Part shown: one piece after another, positions 8,283 to 17,262 of the stretch
Position numbering within the stretch: position 1 is the stretch's first letter
Layout of the letters: the number at the start of each line of letters is the position of its first letter
Translations under genes and position numbers: made by a program
Source of the DNA: Zunongwangia profunda SM-A87
Lineage (GTDB): Bacteria > Bacteroidota > Bacteroidia > Flavobacteriales > Flavobacteriaceae
Direction of reading: 5' to 3'
Length of the DNA: 64,000 nt
NCBI RefSeq assembly: GCF_000023465.1
Contig: NC_014041.1
Coordinates: forward strand, 4,827,501-4,891,500
The notes under the pieces: generated by a model
Database searches by the model: none
What the model was told of the DNA's origin: nothing
What the model saw: only the letters and a program-made list of their open reading frames with translations

Positions 8283-10349
8283 ATGAATAAAAATATATTA
8301 GCAATTGCAGTATTTCTTTTGGGAGCTGTAGGACTAAACGCTCAGGTTGATCGTAGTACCATGCCAGAGCCTGGCCCCGCCCCAAAAGTAAAAGTAGAAG
8401 AACCAGAAACCTTCGAGCTAAAAAACGGATTAACCGTAATGTTGGTAGAAAACCACAAACTACCAAGAGTTTCTATGTCACTAAGATTTGATAACCCTCC
8501 ACATTCTGAAGGCCAAAAAGCCGGCGTAAGTGGCGTAATGGGAGAACTTTTAGGACAGGGAACCACCACTATGCCTAAAGACGAATTTAACGAACGTGTA
8601 GATTATTTAGGAGCAAGACTTAATATTTATTCAGGAGGAGCTTCGGCCAATACGCTTTCCAAGTATTTCCCTGAAATTCTTCACTTGATGGCAGATGGAG
8701 TTATAAACCCTAAATTCACAGAAGAAGAATTCGATAAAACTATCGCACGTACAAAAGATTACCTAAAAAGTAATGAAAAAGATGTGGCTTACAATGCCGC
8801 CAGAGTACGTTCAGCTTTAGCGTATGGAAAAGATCACCCTTATGGAGAATTCGAAACCCAGGAGAGCATAGGAAATCTTAGCCTTTCAGATGTTAAGAAT
8901 TATTACCAAACCTGGTTTTCACCAGCAAATGCTTACCTGGTAATTGTAGGGGATGTAGATAAAAAAGAAGTAAAAAGCTTAGTAAAGAAAGAATTTTCAA
9001 AATGGAAAAAGACAGCAATTCCAGAAGTTAACATTCCTAAAGTTAAAAATGTAGCTCAAACTGAAATTAACTTTGTAGATATGCCAAACGCAGTACAAAG
9101 TGAGATCGCTTTGGTAAATACTGTGAATCTTCAGAAAAACCAGAAGGATTATTTCCCAGTAATGGTGGCCAACAAAATCTTAGGAGGCGGTGGTGAAGCG
9201 CGTCTTTTCCTTAACCTAAGAGAAGATAAAGGATATACTTACGGTGCGTACTCAAGAACCGGTAACGATAAATATGCAGCAACTTTCGTAGCAAGCGCTA
9301 GTGTTCGTAATGAGGTGACCGATAGCTCTGTTGTTGCATTTTTAGATGAAATCTATAGAATTAGAAACGAAAAAGTTTCTGAAACCGAACTAGCCAATGC
9401 TAAAGCAAAACTTACGGGAGATTTTGTGCTTAGCCTGGAGCAGCCTTCTACTATTGCAGGTTTTGCCATGGAAATCGAAACTGAAGATTTGGATAAAGAT
9501 TTCTATAGAGAGTACCTTGAAAATATCGACGATGTAACCTTGGAAGATGTGCAGAGAGTAGCAAAGAAATATTTCCTTGCCGATCAATCCCGAATTGTAA
9601 TTGCAGGAAAAGGAAGTGAAGTTGCCAATAAACTGGAAAACATGCAGTATAAAGGCAAATCTTTCCCAGTTAAGTATTACAGTAAATATGGTGAAGAAAT
9701 TGAAAAGCCAGACTACAACAAAGCTTTAGACCCTTCGGTTACAGTAGAAACTGTTTACTCAGACTATATAGATGCTATTGGTGGCGCAGAAGCTGCTAAA
9801 GCCATAAACACTATAGCTTTCACTGCAACTACCTCTATCCAGGGACAGGAGTTAAGTTTAGAACAACGAAAAAGCAATGCTGGCAAATTCTATCAAACTG
9901 TTGCCGTTTCTGGAAACGTTATGCAAAAGCAGGTTTACAATGGTGAATCTGGATATATGGAAGTACAGGGGCAAAAAATGCCAATGAACGAAGAACAGAT
10001 AAAAGCCGTAGCTGTAGAAGCCAATACGTTCCCAGAACTTAATGTAAGCGAAGATGCTAAAGTAACCGGAATTGAAAACATCGATGGTAGTGATGCTTAC
10101 GCAGTAAAAGTAAGTGAAAGCACCACAAATTATTATGATGTAGAAAGCGGACTAAAAGTTAAAACAGTTACAACTGTTTCGCAAATGGGACAGACCATGA
10201 GCATTCCAACAACTTATAGTGATTATCAGGAAGTTGAAGGTATAAAAATGCCATTTACTATTTCCCAAAGCATGGGACCACAGTCTTTTGATCTTAAAGT
10301 TCAGGAGTACAAAATTAATGAAGGAGTACAAGATTCGGATTTCGAATAA
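8283..10349 (+). CDS. M16 family peptidase-like protein, non-catalytic subunit with extra C-terminal domain
   Basis: This is an exported protein of 688 residues with signal MNKNILAIAVFLLGAVGLNA. Two M16 domains cover about 40-460. The zinc motif is missing: the equivalent helix reads GVMGELLGQGT, with no histidines. The substrate-binding R/Y segment LREDKGYTYGAYS is kept, as in the non-catalytic subunit of two-subunit M16 enzymes. Residues about 485-685 form an additional domain rich in beta-strands and resembling lipoprotein-carrier-like folds seen on this subfamily. It is cotranscribed with the catalytic gene 19 bases upstream and followed by a terminator. Confidence 0.9.
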   Translation: MNKNILAIAVFLLGAVGLNAQVDRSTMPEPGPAPKVKVEEPETFELKNGLTVMLVENHKLPRVSMSLRFDNPPHSEGQKAGVSGVMGELLGQGTTTMPKDEFNERVDYLGARLNIYSGGASANTLSKYFPEILHLMADGVINPKFTEEEFDKTIARTKDYLKSNEKDVAYNAARVRSALAYGKDHPYGEFETQESIGNLSLSDVKNYYQTWFSPANAYLVIVGDVDKKEVKSLVKKEFSKWKKTAIPEVNIPKVKNVAQTEINFVDMPNAVQSEIALVNTVNLQKNQKDYFPVMVANKILGGGGEARLFLNLREDKGYTYGAYSRTGNDKYAATFVASASVRNEVTDSSVVAFLDEIYRIRNEKVSETELANAKAKLTGDFVLSLEQPSTIAGFAMEIETEDLDKDFYREYLENIDDVTLEDVQRVAKKYFLADQSRIVIAGKGSEVANKLENMQYKGKSFPVKYYSKYGEEIEKPDYNKALDPSVTVETVYSDYIDAIGGAEAAKAINTIAFTATTSIQGQELSLEQRKSNAGKFYQTVAVSGNVMQKQVYNGESGYMEVQGQKMPMNEEQIKAVAVEANTFPELNVSEDAKVTGIENIDGSDAYAVKVSESTTNYYDVESGLKVKTVTTVSQMGQTMSIPTTYSDYQEVEGIKMPFTISQSMGPQSFDLKVQEYKINEGVQDSDFE

Positions 10350-10380
10350 TCACGATTACTTATTATTATAATGTTAGATC

Positions 10381-10407
10381 AAAGCCGGCTTTTTAGTCGG
10401 CTTTTTT
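10381..10407. terminator. Bidirectional terminator between M16 pair and EamA gene
   Basis: AAAGCCG (10381-10387) and CGGCTTT (10398-10404) form a stem around a 10-base loop, followed by T residues. It lies between convergent genes. Confidence 0.7.
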
Positions 10408-10410
10408 ATT

Positions 10411-11316
10411 TCAGGCAAGCTTCCTTTTTCTTTTTATCGAAATTACTTTAGCCCGGTTGACAATCAGAACACCGGCTATCACAAGCATCGCAAAAATTAA
10501 CTGATTTAAACTAAAAACCTCATCATCTAAAATTCCCCACCCCAGAGCTATAATTGGCATCGTATAAGTAACCGAACTGGTAAAAACAGGATTGGTAATT
10601 TGCACCAGCCGATTAAACATAATCATGGCTACACCAGTTCCCAAAAAACCCAAAATCGCTATAAAACCAACCGATTGCTGTAACTGGATATTGGATAGAT
10701 TTTCATTAAAAAATCCAGACCAGACTAAAATTAATAAGGCAGGAACCAGTAATACCGTAAAACAGCCTGCAGTTACCGCAAGTGCAGAAATATCATTCAA
10801 ATATCTTTTTAAAAGGTTTACGTTTACCGCATAACAAACAGCTGCCAAAACGCCTAATAATGAATATAGGTAATTTTCACTACCATTAAAACTGGCATTA
10901 CTAAGGATAAGCCCAGCAGTACCTATTAAGCCTACAAACACACCTATAGCCTTGTTACCATTCATTTTATCCTGAAAAAATAATACTCCTAAAACAAGGG
11001 TCATTAACGGGGTAACTGCATTCAAAATTGAAGCGATCCCGCTACTAATCTTAGTTTCAGCAAAAGAAAAAAGAAAAATCGGAAAAAAAGAACCTACAAA
11101 ACCGGAAACAACGATCCATTTCCATTGCGAGAATTTTAGATTAATGATTTTTTTAAAGCCTGCAAGGATCAAGAATAAAGCCGCAAAAATCACTCTAAAA
11201 GCACCAACCTGAAGCGGAGACAAACCTATCAATCCTTTTTTGATAAGAATAAAAGAACTTCCCCAGATTAAAGAGAGAATAAAAAGGTAAATCCATTTGA
11301 TTTTTCCAGCCGCCAT
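10411..11316 (-). CDS. EamA/DMT-family transporter
   Basis: This is an inner-membrane permease of 301 residues with ten hydrophobic helices in two EamA repeats (about 8-140 and 150-290). IWGSSFILIKKGL at the first helix and ASILNAVTPLMTLVLG are typical of the drug/metabolite transporter superfamily. The substrate is unknown; relatives export amino acids or metabolites. ATG 11316 is preferred over the TTG at 11343 because the first helix starts just after it. It is the last gene of the mutY-ssb-gldE-gldD run, 64 bases after gldD, and may be cotranscribed with it. Confidence 0.88.
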   Translation of the reverse strand: MAAGKIKWIYLFILSLIWGSSFILIKKGLIGLSPLQVGAFRVIFAALFLILAGFKKIINLKFSQWKWIVVSGFVGSFFPIFLFSFAETKISSGIASILNAVTPLMTLVLGVLFFQDKMNGNKAIGVFVGLIGTAGLILSNASFNGSENYLYSLLGVLAAVCYAVNVNLLKRYLNDISALAVTAGCFTVLLVPALLILVWSGFFNENLSNIQLQQSVGFIAILGFLGTGVAMIMFNRLVQITNPVFTSSVTYTMPIIALGWGILDDEVFSLNQLIFAMLVIAGVLIVNRAKVISIKRKRKLA

Positions 11317-11380
11317 AGTTTTTAAATTTGCGGCAAAAATCAAAATTCTATATTAGAATCAAAATCTAAAATGAGAAAAT

Positions 11381-11947
11381 TTACTGCCACCTAAGTGTTT
11401 CCATTAAATGTCTCATATCCTGCTTTATATAATCTGCTGCCGGATAGATAGAATCGTAATTAGGTTGCGTATTAAAATAAACCGCACCTGTTAAAAAATG
11501 CGTGGTACTATCGGTGATATAGAATTGCGCCTGTGATGCCGCATCTCCCTCTAGCTCATAAAACATACCGTAGACCTTATGAAGATCGTTGGTATAAATA
11601 TCGCCTTCTATAGCATCGGCTTTTATAGTGTGTTCCAAAGGTAACTTTTGAGCATCTCTTAATAAGGAATCCAGATTATTCCTTACCGGTTGATAAGTAA
11701 TAAAAATCGTTCCCTTTAAAAGCGGATAATCCAGGTTTAACCAACAAGCGTTTCTACTTTTAGACGGAGCAATTTCAGCTAATTGATTTTTCTCAAAAGT
11801 ATAGGGGCAATTTAGGCGTATTGGCTGGTAGGCTGGCTGTGGATAACTTAAGGCCAGCATCGCTTTTGGCTTAGGCTTAACCTCATTCCCGCAGGATAAC
11901 ATCAAACAAAATATAAAAAATATCGCAGTATAGCCTAAATACCTCAT
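11381..11947 (-). CDS. gldD: Gliding motility lipoprotein GldD
   Basis: This is an outer- or periplasm-facing lipoprotein of 188 residues required for gliding motility and chitin use in Flavobacterium. The signal has lipobox CLMLSC (Cys19). YPQPAYQPIRLNCPYTFEKN and ACWLNLDYPLLKGTIFITY are hallmark GldD segments, and the length is normal. Its start overlaps the gldE stop by 4 bases, so the two are translationally coupled. The synteny mutY-ssb-gldE-gldD is conserved in gliding flavobacteria and strengthens the call. GldD is linked to T9SS function; its exact role is unresolved. Confidence 0.93.
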   Translation of the reverse strand: MRYLGYTAIFFIFCLMLSCGNEVKPKPKAMLALSYPQPAYQPIRLNCPYTFEKNQLAEIAPSKSRNACWLNLDYPLLKGTIFITYQPVRNNLDSLLRDAQKLPLEHTIKADAIEGDIYTNDLHKVYGMFYELEGDAASQAQFYITDSTTHFLTGAVYFNTQPNYDSIYPAADYIKQDMRHLMETLRWQ

Positions 11948-13272
11948 ACAGGTAAAATCGTCAATTTAATTTGCTTAATACGCCGATCATCAACAGCCTC
12001 GACTTTAAAATTATAATTCCCAAAATTAATAATTTCGTTTTGCTGCGGAAAATCGCCTGATATTTCCAGTAAAAAACCAGCTAAAGTTTCGGCTTCGCCT
12101 TTATTATCTTCAAATAAAGAAGCATCCTCTAATTTTATAATTTTATAAAAATCTTTAAGCGGGGTTCGACCTTCAAAAACAAAATTAAATTCATCCAATT
12201 TCGAATAAATTAAATCCTCATCATCAAACTCATCGCTAATATCCCCTACAATCTCTTCAATAATATCTTCAAGAGTAATCAACCCACTGGTGCCGCCATA
12301 TTCATCTACAACAATCGCCAGATGGTTTTTCTTTTCCTTAAATTCATTTAAAAGATCATCCAGTTTTTTGTTTTCAGGAACAAAATAAGGTTCTCTTAGA
12401 AGGGATGTCCATTCAAAGTCACTGCGGTCCAGATAAGGCAATAAATCTTTGATGTATAAAATACCGGTTACATTATCGATATTTTCCTTATAAACCGGAA
12501 TCCTGGAATATCCATTTTCAATAATTACGGGAATAATTTCTGCATAAGTATCTTCATCACTTATCGCAAAAACATCCATACGTGGACGCATGACCTGTTT
12601 GGTATCGGTATTTCCAAAAGAAACGATGCCTTTTAATATTTTCTGCTCTTCTTTGGTAGTATCCTCTTCACTGGTCAATTCTAAAGCTTGCGAAAGATGG
12701 TCTATACTTATAAAAGAACGTTGTTTCCCCAACTTCTCGTGCAAATACAAGGTAACGGCACGCATGGGAACACTTAAAGGAGAAAATAAAGAATCCAGTA
12801 CATTTACCGGCTGCGCCATAAGATTAGAGAACTGTACATTATTACGGCTGGCATAAACTTTTGGTAGAATTTCACCAAAAAGCAAGATTAAAAAAGTTAC
12901 CACTCCAACTTCAAAAATAAGCTTTAGGTTTAAGCCAAAAACTACCATATCAAACCCGCTAAACAACTCATCTGAAACCGAATCGAACAATAATACAATA
13001 GCGATGTTAATAAAGTTGTTAGCCACCAAAATGGTCGCAAGTAGTTTCTTGGGCTTCTCTAATAACTTTATAACAATCTCCTGAGACTTTGTTCTTTTAT
13101 GACCATCCTCAGTCATAAAATCTGCCGGAGTTAATGAAAAGAATGCTACCTCTGCACCAGATATCATGGCAGAGCATAACAATAGCAGCAATAAAAAAAT
13201 GAAGCTTATTACCTGGGTATAATCAAACGCGGCCCATAAAATTATACTGGGGGGTTCTGGATCCAAATGCAA
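11944..13272 (-). CDS. gldE: Gliding motility-associated protein GldE (CNNM/CorC-like)
   Basis: This is an inner-membrane protein of 442 residues. Four hydrophobic helices at the N-terminus form a DUF21/CNNM domain (about 15-190, including the ISGAEVAFFSLTPADF motif). A pair of CBS domains follows (about 205-345, VMRPRMDVFAIS and VVDEYGGTSGLITLEDI), then a C-terminal CorC_HlyC domain (about 360-440). This architecture is shared with magnesium/cobalt efflux proteins. The gene is called gldE from its overlap with gldD and the ssb-mutY neighbours. In Flavobacterium, extra GldE partly compensates for loss of GldB; transport activity in gliding is unproven. Confidence 0.93.
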   Translation of the reverse strand: MHLDPEPPSIILWAAFDYTQVISFIFLLLLLLCSAMISGAEVAFFSLTPADFMTEDGHKRTKSQEIVIKLLEKPKKLLATILVANNFINIAIVLLFDSVSDELFSGFDMVVFGLNLKLIFEVGVVTFLILLFGEILPKVYASRNNVQFSNLMAQPVNVLDSLFSPLSVPMRAVTLYLHEKLGKQRSFISIDHLSQALELTSEEDTTKEEQKILKGIVSFGNTDTKQVMRPRMDVFAISDEDTYAEIIPVIIENGYSRIPVYKENIDNVTGILYIKDLLPYLDRSDFEWTSLLREPYFVPENKKLDDLLNEFKEKKNHLAIVVDEYGGTSGLITLEDIIEEIVGDISDEFDDEDLIYSKLDEFNFVFEGRTPLKDFYKIIKLEDASLFEDNKGEAETLAGFLLEISGDFPQQNEIINFGNYNFKVEAVDDRRIKQIKLTILPV

Positions 13273-13287
13273 TAAATTTAGTTAGAC

Positions 13288-13796
13288 TTAAAATGGTAAA
13301 TCATCTTCTTCCTCATCATTACCATTAAATGGCTGACTGGCAAAATTATTATTATTTCCCGAAGAACCAGAATTACTGTTAGCATTATTACCCTGGTAAT
13401 TTGAGGTGTTTTGCGTATTTTGATTGCTTTGCGAGTCGTAATTACCACCATTACTTTCTCCTTTAGGAGTTAAGAACGTAAACTCGGTACATTGAATTTC
13501 GGTAGAATAACGTTCCATCCCCTTATCATCTGTCCATTTACGGGTTTTAATCCTACCTTCAATATAAACCTTATCCCCTTTTTAAGGTATTTCTCGCAAA
13601 CTTCAGCGGCTTTATTTCGCACAACAACATTGTGCCATTCGGTATTGTTTACACGTTCACCGGTGGTCCTATTGGTATATACTTCGTTCGTCGCTAATGG
13701 AAAACGGCCAATCGAGCCACCGCCCTCAAAATAATGCATCTTTACATCATCCCCGGTATGTCCTATAAGCATTACTTTGTTTAGCGTCCCTGTCAT
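13288..13796 (-). pseudogene. ssb: Single-stranded DNA-binding protein, broken by a one-base frameshift
   Basis: SSB coats single-stranded DNA in replication and repair. The N-terminal frame (from ATG 13796, MTGTLNKVMLIGHTGDDV) is a normal OB-fold up to CEKYLKKG. The rest of the OB-fold ([30 protein letters not shown]), the Gln/Asn-rich linker and an intact acidic tip (DEEEDDLPF) are in the -1 frame. The break lies at 13575-13583, where the minus strand reads AAAAAGGGGATAAGG with four G where five would keep frame. The zero-frame codons AAA AAG GGG contain the heptamer A_AAG_GGG, and a -1 slip there restores SSB exactly. Sequencing error, true mutation or recoding are all possible; the preserved downstream half argues for a working gene. 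Confidence 0.85.
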
Positions 13797-13896
13797 AAAT
13801 ATTTGTCTTTGATTCGTTTAAAACTTGTCTTTCTAAAATACAGAAAAAATCAATGTGATTGAAACTGAATTATAATAAAATTGAAAAGCTACAAAA

Positions 13897-14949
13897 TTAC
13901 AAGTTTTCTATGTCAATTTCATTAAGAAAATTCTGAATTAACACCGGCACGGGATATTCTTTTACTTTTTCTGCGGAAATTCCTCCTTTGGGCAGCTTTT
14001 GCACATCTACAAGCCAAAAACGTGCGTAAATATGTTGATGTGACAATTTATGGATAATAGGCTGATCGTTATAAAGACTCACTGAAGGATTTTTTGCTTC
14101 CATTAAATGCTGAAATTCATTATTCTCTTCAATAATTTTTGCTTCCTGAATATCAGATTTGGTTTCAATTAAAGGAAACTCGTACAAACCATACCATATT
14201 CCCTTGCCCTTTCTTTGTTGTAGCAGCGTTTTATTTTCTTCCGAAGAGAAAACCATATAATTAAAATATCGATTTTTAATTTTACCTTTCTTGATCTTAA
14301 CCGGCAAATCACCAATCTTATCTTCCTTTAATGCTAAACAACTAGTATTAAAAGGACAGGAATCGCAAAGTGGATTTTTAGGCTTACACTGCAGCGCGCC
14401 AAACTCCATTAAAGCCTGATTGAAATTCGACGGATCTTTTTTATCCAAAAGCTCCATCGCTAAAGCTTTAAATTCTTTTACACCTTCAGTACTATTAATA
14501 GGAGTGTCTATATTAAAATATCGTGAAAGCACTCTATATACATTCCCATCTACCACCGCAACAGGTTCTTTATAACTTATCGAAGCTATGGCACTGGCCG
14601 TATAGTCGCCTACTCCCTTTAATTTTAAAAGTCCATTATAATCCTTGGGAAATTCACCGTTAAGTTCATAAGCTACGTGCTTTGCAGTAGCATGAAGGTT
14701 TCTTGCCCTGGAATAATACCCCAGTCCCTGCCACAATTTCATCACTTTATCCTGGGAAGCATCAGCAAGATCAAAAACACTTGGAAATTCCGCTATAAAT
14801 TTGTTATAATAAGGTAACCCCTGCTCTATTCGCGTTTGCTGAAGCATGATTTCACTAAGCCAAATATTATAAGGATTAGTGGTTTCGCGCCAGGGCAGCT
14901 CACGTCTGGATTTTAAGTACCAGTTAATCAAAGTTTTAGAAAAATTCAT
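13897..14949 (-). CDS. mutY: A/G-specific adenine glycosylase MutY
   Basis: This base-excision enzyme removes adenine opposite 8-oxoguanine; 350 residues, normal length. The HhH-GPD domain is at about 1-200, with the catalytic Glu in LSEIMLQQTRIE, the hairpin LKGVGDYTASAIAS and the catalytic Asp in VAVVDGNVYRV. The iron-sulfur loop is complete (C-x6-C-x2-C-x5-C in CKPKNPLCDSCPFNTSC). A NUDIX-like C-terminal domain (about 225-345) recognises 8-oxoG. It heads the ssb-gldE-gldD run, 100 bases before ssb, and is divergent from the HU gene. Confidence 0.96.
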   Translation of the reverse strand: MNFSKTLINWYLKSRRELPWRETTNPYNIWLSEIMLQQTRIEQGLPYYNKFIAEFPSVFDLADASQDKVMKLWQGLGYYSRARNLHATAKHVAYELNGEFPKDYNGLLKLKGVGDYTASAIASISYKEPVAVVDGNVYRVLSRYFNIDTPINSTEGVKEFKALAMELLDKKDPSNFNQALMEFGALQCKPKNPLCDSCPFNTSCLALKEDKIGDLPVKIKKGKIKNRYFNYMVFSSEENKTLLQQRKGKGIWYGLYEFPLIETKSDIQEAKIIEENNEFQHLMEAKNPSVSLYNDQPIIHKLSHQHIYARFWLVDVQKLPKGGISAEKVKEYPVPVLIQNFLNEIDIENL

Positions 14950-15010
14950 AATTTAAAAAGTCTCTGCGCAATATAAATTCTTTATTCCGTTATTATTTAA
15001 TGATTTAGGT

Positions 15011-15042
15011 TTGAAATATTGAATATATAATTCTTATATTTG
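15011..15042 (+). promoter_or_regulatory. Promoter for the HU gene
   Basis: TTG at 15011-15013 and TATATTTG at 15035-15042 are separated by 21 bases and match the Bacteroidota consensus. They lie about 50 bases upstream of the HU start. Confidence 0.65.
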
Positions 15043-15092
15043 CCCCCTTGAAAATTAAGAACCCCAATTTATAAATATTAAATAGCACGAAA

Positions 15093-15383
15093 ATGACGAA
15101 AGCAGATATCGTAGCGAATATTTCGGAGAAATTAGGAATGGAAAAAGGTGATGTACAAGCTACAATAGAGACCTTTATGGAAGAGGTAAAATCTTCTTTA
15201 GAAAGTGGAGACAATGTTTATTTAAGAGGCTTTGGAAGCTTTGTTGTAAAAACAAGAGCTGAAAAAACAGGAAGAAACATTTCTAAAAACACAACTATTA
15301 AAATACCAGCTCACAACATTCCAGCGTTTAAGCCGGCGAAAATTTTCGTAGAGGGTGTAAAGAGTAATGTAGATGTAAAATAA
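15093..15383 (+). CDS. HU-family DNA-binding protein
   Basis: This is a nucleoid-associated DNA-bending protein of 96 residues. The N-terminal helices MTKADIVANISEKLGMEKGDV and the arm LRGFGSFVVKTRAEKTGRN, followed by IKIPAHNIPAFKPAK, are standard HU/IHF features. The AT-rich proximal promoter and the position beside mutY are as seen in other flavobacteria. It lies 60 bases ahead of a 29-codon basic gene and is probably cotranscribed with it. Confidence 0.95.
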   Translation: MTKADIVANISEKLGMEKGDVQATIETFMEEVKSSLESGDNVYLRGFGSFVVKTRAEKTGRNISKNTTIKIPAHNIPAFKPAKIFVEGVKSNVDVK

Positions 15384-15443
15384 GCTATCCAGGAATAAAC
15401 TTCTGGAATAATGAAATAAATTTATTAATTAAAACGTAACACT

Positions 15444-15533
15444 ATGCCAAGTGGTAAAAAAAGAAAAAGACATAAGGTAGCTACGCACAAGCGTAAGAAA
15501 AGAAGAAGAGCTAACCGCCACAAGAAAAAGTAG
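15444..15533 (+). CDS. Tiny Lys/Arg-rich protein, 29 residues, ribosomal-protein-like
   Basis: ATG 15444 to TAG 15531-15533 encodes 29 residues, of which well over half are Lys, Arg or His (begins MPSGKKRKRHKVATHKRKKR, ends NRHKKK). This composition and size recall the smallest ribosomal proteins (bTHX type) and suggest rRNA binding. Conservation of the gene between HU and the RNase G gene in flavobacteria is from memory and not checked here. The stop codon lies within the terminator stem. Assignment to bTHX is not certain; the sequence is not a clear match to the Thermus protein. Confidence 0.7.
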   Translation: MPSGKKRKRHKVATHKRKKRRRANRHKKK

Positions 15534-15552
15534 TTTTCATACTACTTTTTTT
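15525..15552 (+). terminator. Terminator overlapping the stop of the 29-codon gene
   Basis: AAAAAGTAGT (15525-15534) pairs with ACTACTTTTT (15541-15550) around TTTCAT, followed by more T. The gene's TAG stop is inside the 5' arm. Confidence 0.75.
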
Positions 15553-15593
15553 ATTTAAAAGATTTTGTTTTAACAACAACGTTCTTTGACATC

Positions 15594-15701
15594 GAAATTT
15601 TAAGAAACCCTGATTTTTAATCAGAATGGATTTCTTAAAATTTCTTCAGGCTTCAAACACCTGTGATAAAATAATGTTTAATCCATCCCGAATTTTTCGG
15701 G
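15594..15701 (+). promoter_or_regulatory. Structured leader upstream of the RNase G gene
   Basis: A perfect 14-base inverted repeat, GAAATTTTAAGAAA (15594-15607) and TTTCTTAAAATTTC (15631-15644), encloses a second hairpin, CTGATT/AATCAG (15610-15615 and 15619-15624). A third stem, CCCGA/TCGGG, is at 15687-15701. The array lies between the terminator at 15552 and the rng start at 15720. RNase E of enterobacteria controls its own mRNA through a leader stem-loop, so an analogous role is a fair inference, but unproven. Confidence 0.45.
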
Positions 15702-15719
15702 CTTAAAAATCGAAATAGA

Positions 15720-17258
15720 GTGGACAAAGAATTAATTATACGGTCCGAATCCTCTGCTGTAGATTTTGCCTTATTAAAAGATGGAAAACTTATTGAACTC
15801 AACAAGGATGAAGACGACAACAATTTTAATGTTGGCGATATCATGATCGCCAAGATTAGAAAAGCTGTCCCCGGGTTAAATGCCGCATTTGTGAATGTTG
15901 GCTATACCAAAGATGGTTTTTTACACTATCACGATCTGGGCCCTCAGGTTTCATCCTTGCTAAAGTTCATAAAACGTGTAAGCACAGGTAAACTAAAAGA
16001 TTATTCCTTAAAGAATTTTACTTTTGAAAAAGATATAGACAAAAATGGTAGTATTACCGATGTCTTAAAATCAAATCAGTCGCTACTGGTTCAAATCGTA
16101 AAAGAGCCAATATCCACCAAAGGTCCACGCATTAGCAGTGAATTATCCTTACCAGGAAGATATATCGTTCTAGTCCCTTTTTCTAACCGAATTTCGGTCT
16201 CTCAAAAGATCGAAAGCAAAGAAGAAAAAGATCGCTTAAAACGGCTTGTAAAAAGCATTAAACCTAAAGGTTTTGGCGTTATCGTAAGAACCGTAGCCGA
16301 AGGCAAAAAAGTAGCAGAGCTGGACAAAGACCTCCAAAATTTGATGGGTCGTTGGACAGCGATGTGTAAAAAATTGTATAAGCCTCATTATCCTTCAAAA
16401 GTTTTAGGAGAATTACATCGTGCATCTTCTTTATTAAGAGATGTATTTAACGACACTTTTACTTCTATTACAGTAGATGATGAGACACTTTACACACAAA
16501 TTAAAGACTATGTGAGCGAAATCGCTCCTAGCAAAGAATCAATTGTAAAATTACATCAGTCCAATGTTCCAATTTTTGAAAAGTTCGGTATCGAAAGACA
16601 AATAAAAACTTCCTTTGGGCGCACTGTATCGATGAGTAAAGGCGCCTACCTGGTTATAGAGCATACAGAGGCCATGCACGTTATAGACGTGAACAGTGGT
16701 AATCGTTCTAACAAATCCAAAAACCAGGAAGATACGGCTTTAGAGGTTAATTTAATTAGTGCTACAGAAATCGCGCGCCAGTTAAGACTTCGCGACATGG
16801 GCGGCATTATTGTAGTCGATTTTATCGATATGGGGAAAGCTGAAAACCGCAAAACCCTTTTCGATCACCTTAAACAGGAAATGAGTGATGATCGTGCCAA
16901 GCACAAGATTCTCCCTCCCAGTAAATTTGGACTTATACAAATTACAAGACAACGCGTACGGCCAGAAATGAATATTAAGACCCGTGAGGAAAACCCAAAC
17001 GGCGATGGTGAGATTGAGGCACCAATTATCTTAATACAAAAAATTAAAGCCGATTTAGAGCGCCTGATCAAGAAAAATCATAAAAAGATCACGCTATCAA
17101 CGCACCCATTTATTTCAGCCTTTTTAACTAAAGGCTTTCCATCTCCCAGATCACAGTGGTTTTTTGACCATAAGCGATGGGTTAAAATTATACCAAGAGA
17201 TGCTTACACGTATTTAGAATACCACTTTCACGATAAAGACGGGAAAGTGATACGATAA
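15720..17258 (+). CDS. rng: Ribonuclease E/G family protein (RNase G)
   Basis: This endoribonuclease, which matures rRNA 5' ends and decays mRNA, has 512 residues. An S1-like RNA-binding domain lies at about 35-130 (VGDIMIAKIRKAVPGLNAAFVN), followed by the RNase E/G catalytic core with HVIDVNSGNRSN, MGGIIVVDFIDM and LIQITRQRVRP. The Mg-binding aspartates (in VIDVNSG and VVDFIDM) are present. The zinc-link cysteines typical of RNase E are absent, and there is no long C-terminal scaffold, hence RNase G. The start is GTG 15720, which precedes the family-typical DKELIIRS; no ATG fits. The leader is highly structured. Confidence 0.93.
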   Translation: MDKELIIRSESSAVDFALLKDGKLIELNKDEDDNNFNVGDIMIAKIRKAVPGLNAAFVNVGYTKDGFLHYHDLGPQVSSLLKFIKRVSTGKLKDYSLKNFTFEKDIDKNGSITDVLKSNQSLLVQIVKEPISTKGPRISSELSLPGRYIVLVPFSNRISVSQKIESKEEKDRLKRLVKSIKPKGFGVIVRTVAEGKKVAELDKDLQNLMGRWTAMCKKLYKPHYPSKVLGELHRASSLLRDVFNDTFTSITVDDETLYTQIKDYVSEIAPSKESIVKLHQSNVPIFEKFGIERQIKTSFGRTVSMSKGAYLVIEHTEAMHVIDVNSGNRSNKSKNQEDTALEVNLISATEIARQLRLRDMGGIIVVDFIDMGKAENRKTLFDHLKQEMSDDRAKHKILPPSKFGLIQITRQRVRPEMNIKTREENPNGDGEIEAPIILIQKIKADLERLIKKNHKKITLSTHPFISAFLTKGFPSPRSQWFFDHKRWVKIIPRDAYTYLEYHFHDKDGKVIR

Positions 17259-17262
17259 AACT

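Noticed and set aside
13288..13518. Separate small gene for the C-terminal half of SSB
   Set aside because: It begins mid OB-fold with MERYSTEIQ and has no promoter; it is the second half of ssb in the -1 frame.
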